From the NCBI GenBank assembly GCA_014155875.1, contig JACEFZ010011721.1, positions 288,501 through 352,500 on the forward strand: a stretch of 64,000 nucleotides of DNA, read 5' to 3'. The notes beneath the pieces were generated by a model, which was not told where the DNA came from, did no database searches, and saw only the letters and a program-made list of their open reading frames with translations. The position numbers and the translations under genes are program-made. Of this stretch, positions 41,590 to 52,510 are shown in pieces; position 1 is the first letter of the stretch; the number at the start of each line of letters is the position of its first letter. The DNA is from Cepaea nemoralis (Eukaryota; Mollusca; Gastropoda; Stylommatophora; Helicidae).

Positions 41590-41965
41590 ACCAATATGTG
41601 CTGGAGAAGTTGAGGACAAGTGTGATGTTTACAGTGTACGACTAAATGATTTCAGTAGATGAGCACATCAAGTGAGACACTTGGGAGGGAGACATTGAAT
41701 ACATACATTGTTAAATATACTTCACACTACTGTAGCGGCTAAGTTATCACTATTGTGTTTATTAGTTTTGCTATACTAATGAATTTAGTTACTGTAGAAT
41801 GTTTCTTTTATTCTAAAGTAAATAACATTTTGCATGCAAGGGAGAAAGCTTACGGATGTGATGGTTATGAAGCATGTTCATGCTGATCTCCTGGAAATAT
41901 TGAAGGTACACATACAAGAGAATAACCTGTGCTTGTGAGATATGTGTGGATGAATCACTAGCATG
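41590..41965 (+). pseudogene. Decayed C2H2 finger remnants downstream of the gene
   Basis: Three short matches to the finger pattern: EDKCDVYSVRLNDFS near 41610-41655, REKAYGCDGYEACS near 41840-41880, and CACEICVD near 41930-41950 preceded by a T-H-T-R-E linker. Each has stops or shifts. They suggest that the array once extended further. Confidence 0.55.
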
Positions 41966-42789
41966 TTAAAATGGTATTTATGGCCAGTGTTTAGAGTAAC
42001 AATAATTTTAATACTTTTACTTACTGGCACCTTGCTGTCTTGACAGATGGTAGTTTGTTACATTGTGCTTCAAAAAAAGGCACAATAACTGCAATCCATA
42101 GGGGGAACCAGGGATGAAGTTATACCTCTCCATAGCACAAAGCCTGGGCTGAATTGTAGTGACCATGTGTAGCCCATTTAGCATGATCCCTCTCTCTGCT
42201 TGACTAATTTACTCCAGAGAGGAAAGATAACACTAATACATCTGGAACAAGACTAAAGGCAGAAGCTGCCGGATCAGCAAAGCAAAGCTCTTACTGTCCG
42301 CCTGTTGAGGCTTCCATCCTTGACCAGTTGCCAACCAAGGCTTAGGGCCTGGTCTGCCCTGCCATAATATTTAGTCATTAGGTTGTATTTCTGTGCGCTT
42401 GGATGCTTGTACCTTCCCAATTGCGCTCCTCTGCACGAAGCCATTGGCACAATGTGGGGTGTCGGGTTTGGTGAGTGCTGCCCAATAAACGGTGCTAACA
42501 GAAAGCAAGTAGTACCGTCTACTGTTATATAGTAGCTCAGTCATATCTGACTAAGACCTGACAATAAATTATTTTTCATCTTGAGAAAATATATGCTGCA
42601 TTACACAAAGATACAAAATAATCTTTGATTGGTTCTTTTTCTTTGAGAGTTCAGTATCTTTAAGGTGTGATGTTTCTGCCAAAAATGTTTCCTGTTTTTA
42701 AACTAGTCTCTGAATAAAATCATTGTTATACTTTTTACTGTTTGCATTCACTGATTGTATGCCTTTACATTTGTTAGTTTATATTTATG
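41966..42789. other. No recognisable feature
   Basis: Between the decayed fingers and LINE-B. No protein motif or repeat recognised. Confidence 0.4.
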
Positions 42790-42792
42790 TTA

Positions 42793-42880
42793 GTGGGGGG
42801 TAAAGCTGGGGCGACCATCCCCGACCCAGCGCGTCCACTGGTGGCGGATCGTGGAACGGCCTCTAGATATAGAGGTTAGC
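42793..42880 (+). ncRNA. Structured start of LINE-B leader, ribozyme candidate
   Basis: Dense stem potential: GCTGGG/CCCAGC (42805-42810 with 42825-42830), alternative GGGG/CCCC inside, TCCAC/GTGGA (42834-42855 region), and a perfect CCTCTA-GATA-TAGAGG hairpin (42860-42875). Several LINE families carry self-cleaving ribozymes at the 5' end; I could not fit a known fold here, so this is only a structural observation. Confidence 0.3.
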
Positions 42881-43283
42881 TGTGAATATCGAATAAGCAG
42901 CCGTGGACCAACTGGCGGTGGGCACAGAGGGCGAGGCGGGATCTCAGGGTGGGATCTGAGTTCCTTAGAAAATACCTCATATGCTCGGAGACGTGCCTGC
43001 CAAACGAGTTGGGGTGCTCTACCCCCGGGTAGGTGGAACCTGTTAGCTTTGGACAGCAGTCCATCTAGGAGACGGAAAACTCCAAATATAAACCCCCAAG
43101 TTCAAGGTGGACAAGCATGCTGAGGAACTGGATGGCCATGGGTTAACTGGTTGTGAACGTTCGACATCTCGCAGGCATGCGGGGCGGCACCAGGCGTATG
43201 GACTCCTGCGGGACATCCCCTGTCTCTTCCCTAACAAGCAGGCAATGCTAGAGTGACCATTTATTTCCTGCAATATCCAAACT

Positions 43284-44437
43284 TTGCCTATGGATTTATT
43301 TAAACACGGGAACCGTCGCCGGAGCTACGGAGCACGTGCTCTGCGCTTGACACATCCCTCAGAGGCTAGCGAAGAGAGAGTGAGGAGGAGAAGACGAGGA
43401 AATGGTGTGAGAAGATGGTATAGAAATAGGAGGGCAGGCACCAGGAGAACAAGACGAAAAGTGGAGAGACTAGGTTTCAACTATGTAAGAGTGGGATACT
43501 GGAATTGTCACAATGCCAGACAGAGAGGTCCTGTATTGGAGAGACTAATATATGATTTTGATGTCCTCATGCTCCAGGAGCTAAATACAGACAAATACCA
43601 TTACCCTGGGTACGCCAGTTATATAAATCCTACTGGGCAGAAGAGACATGGACAAGGTCTGCTGGTGAAGGAAGGAGTGAAGCATGTGGTACTTGACCCT
43701 AGCCAGTGGAATCACAGTGCAAGAGAGGTCCAGGGTATACAAATGGAGATTGGTGGCTTAAGTTGGAACATCATAAATGTATATGCCACAGTGGACTTTT
43801 GTCAGAAAGGAACACTGGGACTGGTTTAAGGAACTGGAAGAATTACCAGGTGATAGGCGACTCATATGCGGAGACTTGGGACAGTAGTGGAGAAAACCGA
43901 CAGGGAATTGCCCTTGCGGATGCCATGGTGGACTCTGATGTGGTCTGCATAAATGATGGTAGGCCGACTAGAATGGCAATGAGGCCTGGCGATGCAGACA
44001 CAGCTATTGACTTGGCACTTGTCTCCCGGTCATCAGTCCTTGATGTAAAGTGGACTGTTTTGAATGACCATGGGAGTGATCACATGCCATGCTCAGTCCT
44101 GATCTCTAAACCCAGGAAAGTTAAAGCTGGGAGAGCGCGCAAGACCTTCCGGTATGAGTGGACTGATTGCCTTCTTGGACGCCTCAGACAAGGGGCATGC
44201 AACAGGACTGTTAAAACTCCTTTTTTGCAGCCACCATGGTGGACCCCAGAAGTAGACCATGCTTGGAAAGCAAAGAGAGCTGCAGTGACGCAGCTAAAGA
44301 ACGCGCGACAGGCACCTCGAAGCTCACGAGAGGAAGTGGACACAGCGGAAAATGTCAAGAAAGACAAGGTGGAGGTTTTCAAGTGCTGTGCTGCAGAGGG
44401 CAAAATGGGAATGTTTCATGAAGGAGATTGGAGGTGA
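43284..44437 (+). pseudogene. LINE-B endonuclease region
   Basis: Starts MPMDLFKHGNRRRSYGARAL, then a basic RRRRR-rich stretch, then the endonuclease: VRVGYWNCHNARQRGPVLER (N), VLMLQELNTD (E), and after a frameshift near 43830 DLALVSRSSVLD and NDHGSDHMPCSV (SDH motif). Then a linker WWTPEVDHAWKAKRAAVTQL. A further shift near 44405 continues to FWKLHRQMQRKDRPLTVGTI just before the nested LINE. Frame at 43315-43347 has the same DNA motif as the SINE core. Confidence 0.88.
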
Positions 44438-44529
44438 TAAAACACTGCGAAAATTCTGGAAACTACACAGGCAAATGCAGAGAAAAGATCGGCCTTTGAC
44501 AGTGGGAACAATTTATAGAGATGATGGTG

Positions 44530-45760
44530 TGTGCGTCTTCTGTCCATTGTGGAATCGTTCCACACAGGCATGAAGGGTATAATCAAGTTTGATGGCTCAA
44601 CTTCAGAAGAGTTTGAAATCAAGAGTGGAGTTAACTTACTCAAGTTAAGCAAGGTTGTGTACTATCCCCCACCCTCTTTGGGATATACTTTCCACTTCTA
44701 CTGAAATATGCCTTTCGTGATCAGGATGACGGTATATACATTCACTCACGCTCAGATGGTGGCCTCTATAATGCTCAGAGATTGAAGGCCAAGACCAAAA
44801 TTAGCAGGGTACTAATCAGAGAGTTGTTTTTTTGCGGATGATGCTGCGATTACGATCCACTCTGAGGAAGAATTACAACATCTACTATCATCATTCTCCA
44901 ATGCTTGTTCTGAATTTGGTTTAACAATTAACAAAAAGAAGACACAGATTATGTCACAAGGTGCACATGACGTACCATCAATCTTTATTGACGACGCCGA
45001 ACTGGAGATAGTAGACCATTTTACATATCTAGGATCAGAGGTAAATAGCAAATTATCCCTCGATCAGGAAATCAACATCAGGATTGGCAAGGCAGCAACA
45101 ACAATGAATATGTTAGCAAAAAGAGTCTGGGAGAACAGGAAGCTTACTGCCAAAAAAAGTCCTCGTCTACCAAGCCTATGTCCTTAGTACTCTTCTTTAT
45201 GGCAGTGAAACCTGGACAACTTACTCACGCCAAGAGAAACGTTTAAACAGCTTTCATATGCAGTCTGCGAAGAATACTTGGTATTAAGTGGCAAGACAAA
45301 ATCACAAATACTGAAGTATTGGAAAGATCAGGTTGTGTGACGGTGTATTCCATGCTCAGTCTTCGTAGACTTAGATGGATAGGACACGTTAGGAGGATGG
45401 ATGATGGTAGAATACCAAAGGACATCTCTTTTGGTGAATTACAGACGGGTAGGAGATCTCAGGGTCGGCCTCTACTACGATACAAAGATGTGTGTAAGCG
45501 GGACATGATTGATACAGGCATTGATAATGCACACTGGGAGCAAGTCGCCGCTGAACGTGTTGCATGGAGGGCAACTATCAGAAATGGAATAAAGACAAAG
45601 GAGAAAATGATTGCAGATAAAGCACACACAGAGCGTGAGAGGCGTATGATGGTGGAAGTGACCATGTTTTCACATGCACCTACTGTGGGCAAACATTTGC
45701 AGCAAGAATTGGCCTTACCAGCCACACTCGCCACCGCCATGGATCGTAGTTATTAAGCCT
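44530..45760 (+). mobile_element. LINE-A second copy, 5'-truncated, nested in LINE-B
   Basis: Begins in the reverse transcriptase (SFHTGMKGIIKFDG), then VKQGCVLSPTLFGIYF, RLKAKTKISRVLIREL, then FADDAAITIHSEEELQ with both aspartates intact but one extra T in a T run (44827-44835) that shifts the frame. Then DHFTYLGSEVNSKLSLDQE, LLYGSETWTTYSRQEKRL, RWIGHVRRMDDGRIPKDISF. In an alternative frame at 45665-45752 it ends FTCTYCGQTFAARIGLTSHT then R-H-R-H-G-S-stop, a complete C2H2 finger typical of this LINE group; the printed long frame misses it because of a late frameshift. Confidence 0.9.
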
Positions 45761-45762
45761 TT

Positions 45763-47250
45763 TTGAAGCACAATGTACCAAACTATCCTCTGTCAAGACG
45801 GAAAGGTGCCAATGGGTGTGCGCGTGACAACAGACAAGAGAAAGGGGAGGCGTTTCTCCAGAGATTTTTAGAGCAGACCAATCATAATGATGCGGACACC
45901 AGGGATGCAGTTAGAGAGGAGTTATCTGGCACCACGAAGAATATGCAGTATGAAGACATCATACGGTTGGAAGATGTTAAAACACATTTTGAAAAAGGCA
46001 AAAGACACGGCACCAGGGCCCGATGAGGTCAGGTATGGCCACATGAAAGGTTTGAGCGATGCAGACCTGAAGGAGATGACCGACTGCTTTAACCAGAGCA
46101 TTAGGACAGCATCAGTACTGCAGGATTGGGTGCACAGTTATCTCATCCCTCTCCCAAAACTATTCAAGGACCATTCAAAGCTTAGCGGCTTTAGAGTCAT
46201 CACCCTTCAAAATAAATTTGGGAAGGTTCTAGAGAAGATAGTCGCTGTCAAGCTGCAAGAGCTTTTGGAAAGGGGGAAAACTTCTTCCAAGAGGCATAGG
46301 GAGCTACAGGCCAGGAAAAGATACCTGGTCAAATGCAGCCACTTTTGCCTTTGACGTTTATGAGGGATTCCAGAGAAGACAGGAAACGATGGCGGCAGCG
46401 CTTGATCTCGAGGATGCGTACAATTGAGTTCGATATGATATTTTGATGACCGCACTGGTGGAGAAGGGGTCAATCCCTGGCTGGTGAACTGGATAGCAGC
46501 CGTCCTGCATTCTCGTTGGGTTGCTCTCCGTCTGGGTGCATGGACCTCAGAGCCACATATTTTAACCCCGGGACTGCCACAGGGATCTGCAGTCTCACTG
46601 GTGCTTTTTAACGTGTATACGAGCAAGACTGCAAACCTAGAAGCAGCAGGGGTTGAAAGAATACTAACATTTGCAGATGATATTCTTGCATATAGGCAGG
46701 GGAGAGATAGGGAGCAAACCGCCCAGGAGTTGCAGGCGACAGTAGATAAAGTGATTGTCTGGTGCACAGAAATGAGTACTGTCATCCACACGGAAAAGGC
46801 GGCTGTTTTGTGGTGCTCTCTGGACAACAGGATTGTGAGAGCTGATGTCCCAAGCCTCGCGATAGATGGTAGAAATGTCAGCAGAAAGAACAAACTGAAG
46901 TATCCGGGGATCACATTTGACAGGCGCCTATCCTTCAAGGACCACGTGGAGACGGTTTTGACAAGATCTCAAAAGGGACTCAGTGCACTTAAAACTAAGG
47001 CTGTAATGGACACAGAGCAGAGAATGCTTTTCACACTATACCAGCACTTGATCCTCTCAGTAATTGATTATGGATTAGGACTGCTCACTGTCCCAGAGAG
47101 TCAGCTGGTGAAGGTAGATACAGAACGAAGCTATGCGGGTCATTCTGGGATGCACCAGAGACACCCCAGTAGTGTGTATGCGTTACATCCTGGGTCTGCC
47201 GACTGTTGCTGATAGGCCCAAGGTGATGCAGGCGAAGGCGTACCTCAGAG
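45763..47250 (+). pseudogene. LINE-B reverse transcriptase
   Basis: Continues the LINE-B protein: RLEDVKTHFEKGKRH, then after a shift near 46010 KDTAPGPDEVRYGHMKGLSD, VITLQNKFGKVLEKIVAVKL, a stop-rich stretch near 46340-46440, then VLHSRWVALRLGAWTSEPHI, PGLPQGSAVSLVLFNVYTSK, RILTFADDILAYRQGRDREQ (active site intact) and FDRRLSFKDHVETVLTRSQK. A shift near 47115 breaks the link to the next block. Confidence 0.88.
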
Positions 47251-48183
47251 TAGCTGCAGACACAGACCACCCACTGCATGAGGCGTTGGACGCAGTTAAT
47301 GGTCAACGACTGATAAGAGGAAAATCATGGATGGCTCAGGCGGAGGATGTCATGGATGGATCAGACAGGTGTGCTCCTTGGAGAACATTAGGCGTGGAGA
47401 GGAGTGGGTCAGAGCTCCAGCGGAGCAGTCAGACTTGTGCAGAGTTATAATCACATTAAGCAGGGAGTGGCCAGCAGGGGCCACGGAAGTGGAAATCCAG
47501 CAACTAATTCAGGACAATGCTCACTCGGGTGATGTGATTATCTACACAGATGGTTCGGTGTCAAGAGGTGAGAGAAGTGGCTGGGGGTTCATAGCCAAAG
47601 CTAATGGTTGACGTGTGGTGCAGGAGAGCCTGGCATATGATACCACAACATTCAGCTTAAGAATGGAGGTGGAGGCAGTCACTGCGGCTCTCCACTGGAT
47701 GGAGAATACCACACACACATACATCGTGATTGTAAGTGACTCAGAAAGTATGCTGGCGAGGGTGAGGACGGGCAGGCTTCGTGCGGAGTGGCTTGCTTCG
47801 CTTCGGAGGTCACGGGTGACAAGCATCGCCTGGATCTTTTCTCCGGGGCATGCCGGTGTGCTGGGAAATGAACAGGCGGACAGATTGGCTGGCTCTGCAG
47901 AACTTGGTGGAGTATTGATAGTATACATGACAAGGCAGACGTGGTTCCGGCCTTGTGGGAGCACGTGTACACCTCGGAGGAGCAAATGGATTACCATGGT
48001 CTGGCAAGAATGAGACAGCGAGGAGTGACGAGGGGATCTGGCCGACGCTCAACGCTCAGAGGAAAGACGAGACGGACATATAATCAGATTGCTACTGGTA
48101 CTACTACTATTAGAGTTGGAACTCTTCGCTGGCTGCTGAGGATGGGGGACGGAGCACTTATGGGAATGCCCCGAATGCTGTGA
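47130..48183 (+). pseudogene. LINE-B C-terminal region with RNase H
   Basis: RVILGCTRDTPVVCMRYILG links RT to RNase H. RNase H: DVIIYTDGSVSRGERSGWGF (first D), a stop at 47611, then SLRMEVEAVTAALHW (E), VIVSDSESMLARVR (D), and WIFSPGHAGVLGNEQADRLA (H and D). The catalytic set is complete but the frame is broken by the stop and by a shift near 47925. Confidence 0.88.
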
Positions 48184-48305
48184 TGTCGATTCCTCAATCA
48201 ATCAATAAATCATTAGTGATGTCTAAGAATAGAAATACTTGTTTAAAAATGGATAGACAACAGCTCCGGAGAAATTGATGTCTTATACTGATGGCTGTGT
48301 TGTAT

Positions 48306-48328
48306 GCATAGAAAGGGGGGGGGGGGCG
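48306..48328. repeat. Poly-G run
   Basis: About 12-15 G residues in an otherwise ordinary stretch between LINE-B and LINE-F. Confidence 0.9.
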
Positions 48329-48429
48329 CAGTGAATGTAGGTATTCCGTGCTAGATATAGACAAACTGCAGAGCACAGCGTAACAACTGCATCTGGTACG
48401 AGGATGGAAGAGAAAGTGGTCACTGCAGC

Positions 48430-48567
48430 TTTTGTCATTGGTTACCTCAGGCTGTGGATTAGAGGTAGACAGTCAAGATGTTTTGGGCATGTTATGAGGA
48501 GTAAACTAGAAAACTTAGTGACAACTGGCAAAATTGATGAGAAAAGAGCAAGAGGAATGCAGAGATA
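48430..48567 (+). pseudogene. LINE-F C-terminal region, part 1
   Basis: Plus-strand GRQSRCFGHVMRSKLENLVT then TGKIDEKRARG, matching FFGHVMRRNGLENLVTTGKI of the reference copy. The element continues at 51353 after an insertion. Confidence 0.82.
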
Positions 48568-49668
48568 TTGTAACAGTAAAAAGGGGATAGGTTGGACTAT
48601 TGTCACACGTAAAACTATGGGACATGTTCTGGTCAGGGACCGGGTGTATTTGGTTCCCTGACCCCTCAGACTCCTGGACTCTGCTTTTTCTCACGCACTC
48701 ACCCTAGGGACTCTACCTGTAGGGGCTCAATCCATACAGCAGACTCAACTCGAGTGACGTCATCTTAACAACATTGAGTGTATTATACATGATAGTACAG
48801 GAGTGGATTAAGTCAGTGAGAACATGGACAAGATAGATCAAGAAGAGTTATCAGATTCAGATCTGCTGTCATCCATGGGCAGCTCCCAGTTCGGTCTGTA
48901 CGTCGAACTGTCTTCGTTCTCTCACCCGGCTTCCGAAGGGTTGTCCTCCCAAGAGTGCAGACTCGTCAGGCAGATGAGTGTAGATTGCTGTCACTCCAGT
49001 TACGATCCCGAATCTTAATTGTCATAACCGGTGAACTGAGGCCATCACGATCTTCTAACAACTGTCACTACCTCAGAATACCAGACTTCACTGAGGAGAC
49101 CACACTGTTCAGTCCGTACATGTCCTGACTTCAGACCAATCTAGGTGGTCCATTGAAGAAAGCGCAGTCTCTCACAGAATTTTCTGTAGTCGGTAGGACC
49201 ACATCATATTCACTGCAGTATAGCAAGTTGCTCACACAGTCGAACCTTTTGTCGGAGCATGGTAGCTCATATACCAGACGGAATTGTCATCTTTGGCCGC
49301 ATCGTGGCCTGGATAAATCACATGTGCCGTCATGGCCTAGCTATACAATGTTCTTACTTGGTGACAGTTGGATTATGTGGTTTCTGGACCGGACCTTCAG
49401 ACTAGGTCGTAACGTGGCTGAAGGAGACCTCTCAGGCGGAAACCCAGCGCGCTGCTCCAACACTGGGGGGTTCGCTGAATCGCTGGCTTCTGATACTGGC
49501 CTGGCCCCACCTTTCTATCTTCAGTACAAACTGGGTTGGTTCCTCACACTCGAAGGCTGACCCTGTAAGGAGAGCAACTAGTGATAGAACCCTGTAACAA
49601 CCCTGCATACCTGACACATATATACGGGCAGCTACTCCCTCAGTAATTGGTAGGCCTGTTAACACTGT

Positions 49669-49801
49669 ACCATCTAACCCTGTTCATACCATCTAACCCT
49701 GTTCATACCATCTAACCCTGTTCATACCATCTAACCCTGTTCATACCATCTAACCCTGTTCATACCATCTAACCCTGTTCATACCATCTAACCCTGTTCA
49801 T
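49669..49801. repeat. 19-bp minisatellite, 7 copies
   Basis: Exact repeats of ACCATCTAACCCTGTTCAT. Inside the unidentified insertion. CTAACCC is telomere-like only by chance within the unit. Confidence 0.97.
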
Positions 49802-51137
49802 CATACATAAAGAGAGCGTGCGCGAGAGAAGACGTGAAAGGGGTCCTCATATGTCAGGTAGCCTCTTGATCAGCTGCGTCTTGGAAGGCCTACGTTTCAT
49901 AGGGTACCGGTCCGGTATTCACAATACAGCTGACATCCGGAACCTATCTGTCTTTCTTTCTCGAAATGTGTTTCTCACTGGGTTCTCAATCCCAGACCAA
50001 ACTGAAATAGTTGACATCCTATCCAGCTTCTTCTCGTACCCGAGCATGGCTGGAAAGTTCCTACTTCCTTCTCCCCCTCTTCAATACAATGTCACGAATA
50101 TTACATCAACCTGGGGTTTTCCCCCTTGTAACAGGTAATCATCCAATCCCTGTTCATTCACCCTCTTCTGGGTGACGTAACCACATCGAACAGGTATGCT
50201 GGTGGTCTGGATCAGCTACAATATTCGTGTACTGAACTGCACTCTGCAGCATATCTACATCAGCCTCTATCTTTCCCCCTCTCGGTGGTACCTCCGTGTT
50301 GTCTATACATAAAGTTAATTTAACTATAAGAAAACAGGGAAGAGTATAGAGGAGGCAGCGTATCCTGATTCCGACTGGAACCCATTTACAGGCACCGTCG
50401 TTATCGAACATTCGAATAATGTAACGCCGGAACTCCTTCCCGACTGGTCGACGTCGTTCACTCCGCCACATAATAATCCCTCCTAACGTTGTGTTCCGTC
50501 CTTTTCCACTCGACTGTGACTCGACCTCGCTCGCCGGCTGTAACCACGGAACAAAGCACCTCTTTGCTGCTGCACCACTAGTCGTTTCGCCGAATGATTC
50601 TTTTACGTAAATACGGCATGTTTATATTCGCATGAAAGCTGCGAACAGTGTGAACTGAATACAGACATAGGTTAATCTCTAACCGATATCAAAAATCAAT
50701 GCATGCGGCGTTTTAAGAGTGAACTTACACCAAATTACAGTTATCCAACACACGGATGTTAACAACTAATTAGTTATGGTGACCTGGCCTATGCGCGACA
50801 CACGAATCTCGGTCAGCCTAACGCTGGTAATCGGGTCATTCATTTGTACGCAGCGACACAAAATATAATTTCTAATGACCTTTATCAAGGAAAACATACT
50901 CTTAACTCCTCATAGAATCTGTCAAGAGTCTCCAAACTCTATAAAGACAGGCCGGCCTTTCCACCCAAGCATCCTTCCAGTCGAACAACAATCACACCTG
51001 CTACTAGTTACAAACACAACCTTGGACCTCGTAGGTCCAAGAGAATTGCCACTTTTACGTGGGCCTAAATTTTCTCTGAGATTTTATGATCTCCTCACGA
51101 GAAAGTCAAATTCCTCTAGTTCTGATCATGTAAACTA

Positions 51138-51262
51138 GAAAAGAAATCCCTAGAACAGACCTTCTAGATATTTAGAAAGATACTGAAAGGGGATCTCCAT
51201 TTGAAGAAAAGAAATCCTTAGAACAGACCTTCTAGAAGGTTTTAGAAAGATACTGAAAGGAG
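51138..51262. repeat. Imperfect tandem duplication of about 60 bp
   Basis: Both units contain CTTAGAACAGACCTTCTAGA (one with CC for TT) and GAAAGATACTGAAAGG-GATC. Near the right end of the unidentified insertion. Confidence 0.9.
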
Positions 51263-51352
51263 ATCTCCCTTCGGGGTTTCGCCGGCTAAAAATAGCACGG
51301 TAATTCCCCATCCTAAATAAGACGTGAGGCTAGCCTACTGGCTATCTCGTGA

Positions 51353-51478
51353 CAGAGATACATACATGGGTGGCTTGATCACATGGCATAATTGGGAGAC
51401 AAACAAAGACTTGATCCAGGACTCTGGTGATTGTGTAAGATGATGAACCGTGACCGCCCAAGCTTGTCAGCATGGCAC

Positions 51479-51566
<88 letters not shown>
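51353..51566 (+). mobile_element. LINE-F C-terminal region, part 2, with (ATG)n tail
   Basis: TGGCATAATTGGGAGACAAA and CTTGATCCAGGACTCTGGTG match the LINE-F end; the element finishes at CATGGCACATGATGATG and the tail has expanded to about 85 bp of GAT repeats. The sequence here is also close to the unit of the 57-bp minisatellite. Confidence 0.85.
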
Positions 51567-52110
51567 ATGTGGAGACTGCCTTACACAGGGGTTTCCACTA
51601 TGTCTGATTCTCAAAAACACAACAAAAATGGTGTGATTTGAATCATGCGTGCCACTTCTTGCTGAATGATGTGCTGTATTTCTTTAATCTCTTCTATGCA
51701 TTCTTGACGTCTTGTCGTTGTTATTACATGTGCTTGGTTCTTTAGTATTGTTACTTCGCTTATCTGTCTGCAGGATCTTCTTCGTGGGTGCATTCAGGCC
51801 TTGAATCTGAATCTTTTCTAGTGTTGCTATTCCCGTGGCTGTCCCACAACTCCTCAAATGGTATAGTATATTTGTTGTTACGGCAATTTTCATACCATCT
51901 TCGGAGGTACAGGCTGCCCAGGTATCTAGCTTCATGTTTCCTGTTTTAGTTAAGCTTATGTTTGTCCTTGTCATTTTTGGGTCAGCGCACATTCAATGAA
52001 AGACAGTAACGGCAGATTTATGTTTTGTTGCGACACAGTGCTAGGCTGTGCGTCGTTTATTTTATTTATTATTTTTTTTGCACCGAGAGCAATAAATAAC
52101 ATTGGGTATG
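51567..52110. other. No recognised feature
   Basis: A minus-strand open frame (51684-51992) reads DTWAACTSEDGMKIAVTTNI and may be an old retroelement protein fragment, but I cannot place it. Confidence 0.35.
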
Positions 52111-52194
52111 TATAGTGTTGCCAGACGCCCCGGTTTTCCGGGACAATCCCAGTTTTATAAAATAGTTCAGTTCCACGGTTCTTGTCGCGTTGGT

Positions 52195-52340
52195 AACTTG
52201 CGGGGTATGTGGGCCGGCCTCTCAGAAAGCAATGGCAAACTACTGAGCAAAATCTTGCCCAGTACATCAACAGCAGTTGAATAATGCTGATGTTGACTGC
52301 ATCGTCCTGTAAGGGATATGCACCAAAAAAAAAAAAAAAA
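52195..52340 (+). repeat. SINE3 copy
   Basis: GGGCCGGCCTCTCAGAAAGC, AATGGCAAACTACTGAGC and CATCGTCCTGTAAGGGATAT with a terminal poly-A. The clearest 3' end of the family. The head (52110-52195) does not show pol III boxes. Confidence 0.75.
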
Positions 52341-52344
52341 CATA

Positions 52345-52510
52345 CATATCGTAAACAACTTATTTTAATTGAAACATACTTATAAATACACAAACCAATT
52401 TTGCAATTGTATGTTTTGAATCTAAATAATTTATTCTAATTGTAACAACATACTTAGAAATACATATAACAATTGGCAGTTGTATATTTAAATGTAAACT
52501 ACTTCAGGAA
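52345..52510. repeat. Imperfect AT-rich duplication of about 80 bp
   Basis: AATTTATTCTAATTGTAAC-type sequence with CATACTTA-AAATACA occurs twice (about 52350-52425 and 52420-52505). Confidence 0.65.

Larger units (their letters stand above)
42790..48210 (+). mobile_element. LINE-B, near full length, host of a nested LINE-A
   Basis: I-like LINE with endonuclease, reverse transcriptase and RNase H. Probable 5' end near 42793 at TGGGGGGTAAAGCTGGGG, a structured leader to about 43283, ORF from 43284, nested LINE-A at 44530-45760, RT 45770-47250, RNase H 47470-47960, and a tail TCCTCAATCAATCAATAAAT at 48190-48209. Its 3' sequence matches the minus copies at 5757 and 22847. It is the only copy here with a 5' region. 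Frameshifts and stops make it inactive. Confidence 0.9.
48560..51360. mobile_element. Unidentified 2.8-kb insertion with 8-bp duplication
   Basis: 48568-51352 separates two parts of one LINE-F C-terminus and is flanked by CAGAGATA (48560-48567 and 51353-51360), so it is a genuine insertion. The insert has no LINE, transposase or tRNA-like head that I can recognise, and no clear terminal inverted repeat (left TTGTAACAGT, right ATCTCGTGA). Its longest open frames (48824-49018, 49153-49560, 49818-50138 plus; 50154-50471 minus) show no known motif. It contains a 19-bp minisatellite and a local duplication at 51138-51262. An 8-bp duplication would fit a hAT or P-like element; a degenerate LTR element is also possible. 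Confidence 0.7.

Noticed and set aside
42713..42718. Main polyadenylation site of the zinc-finger gene
   Set aside because: AATAAA is present but 1.65 kb past the stop, and a nearer AATAAA exists at 41421; no evidence to choose it.
48824..49018. Small acidic protein MDKIDQEELSDSD
   Set aside because: Inside the unidentified insertion, only 64 codons, no motif; kept as part of that element rather than called a gene.
49669..49801. Interstitial telomeric repeat (CTAACCC)
   Set aside because: The real period is 19 bp and CTAACCC is only part of the unit.
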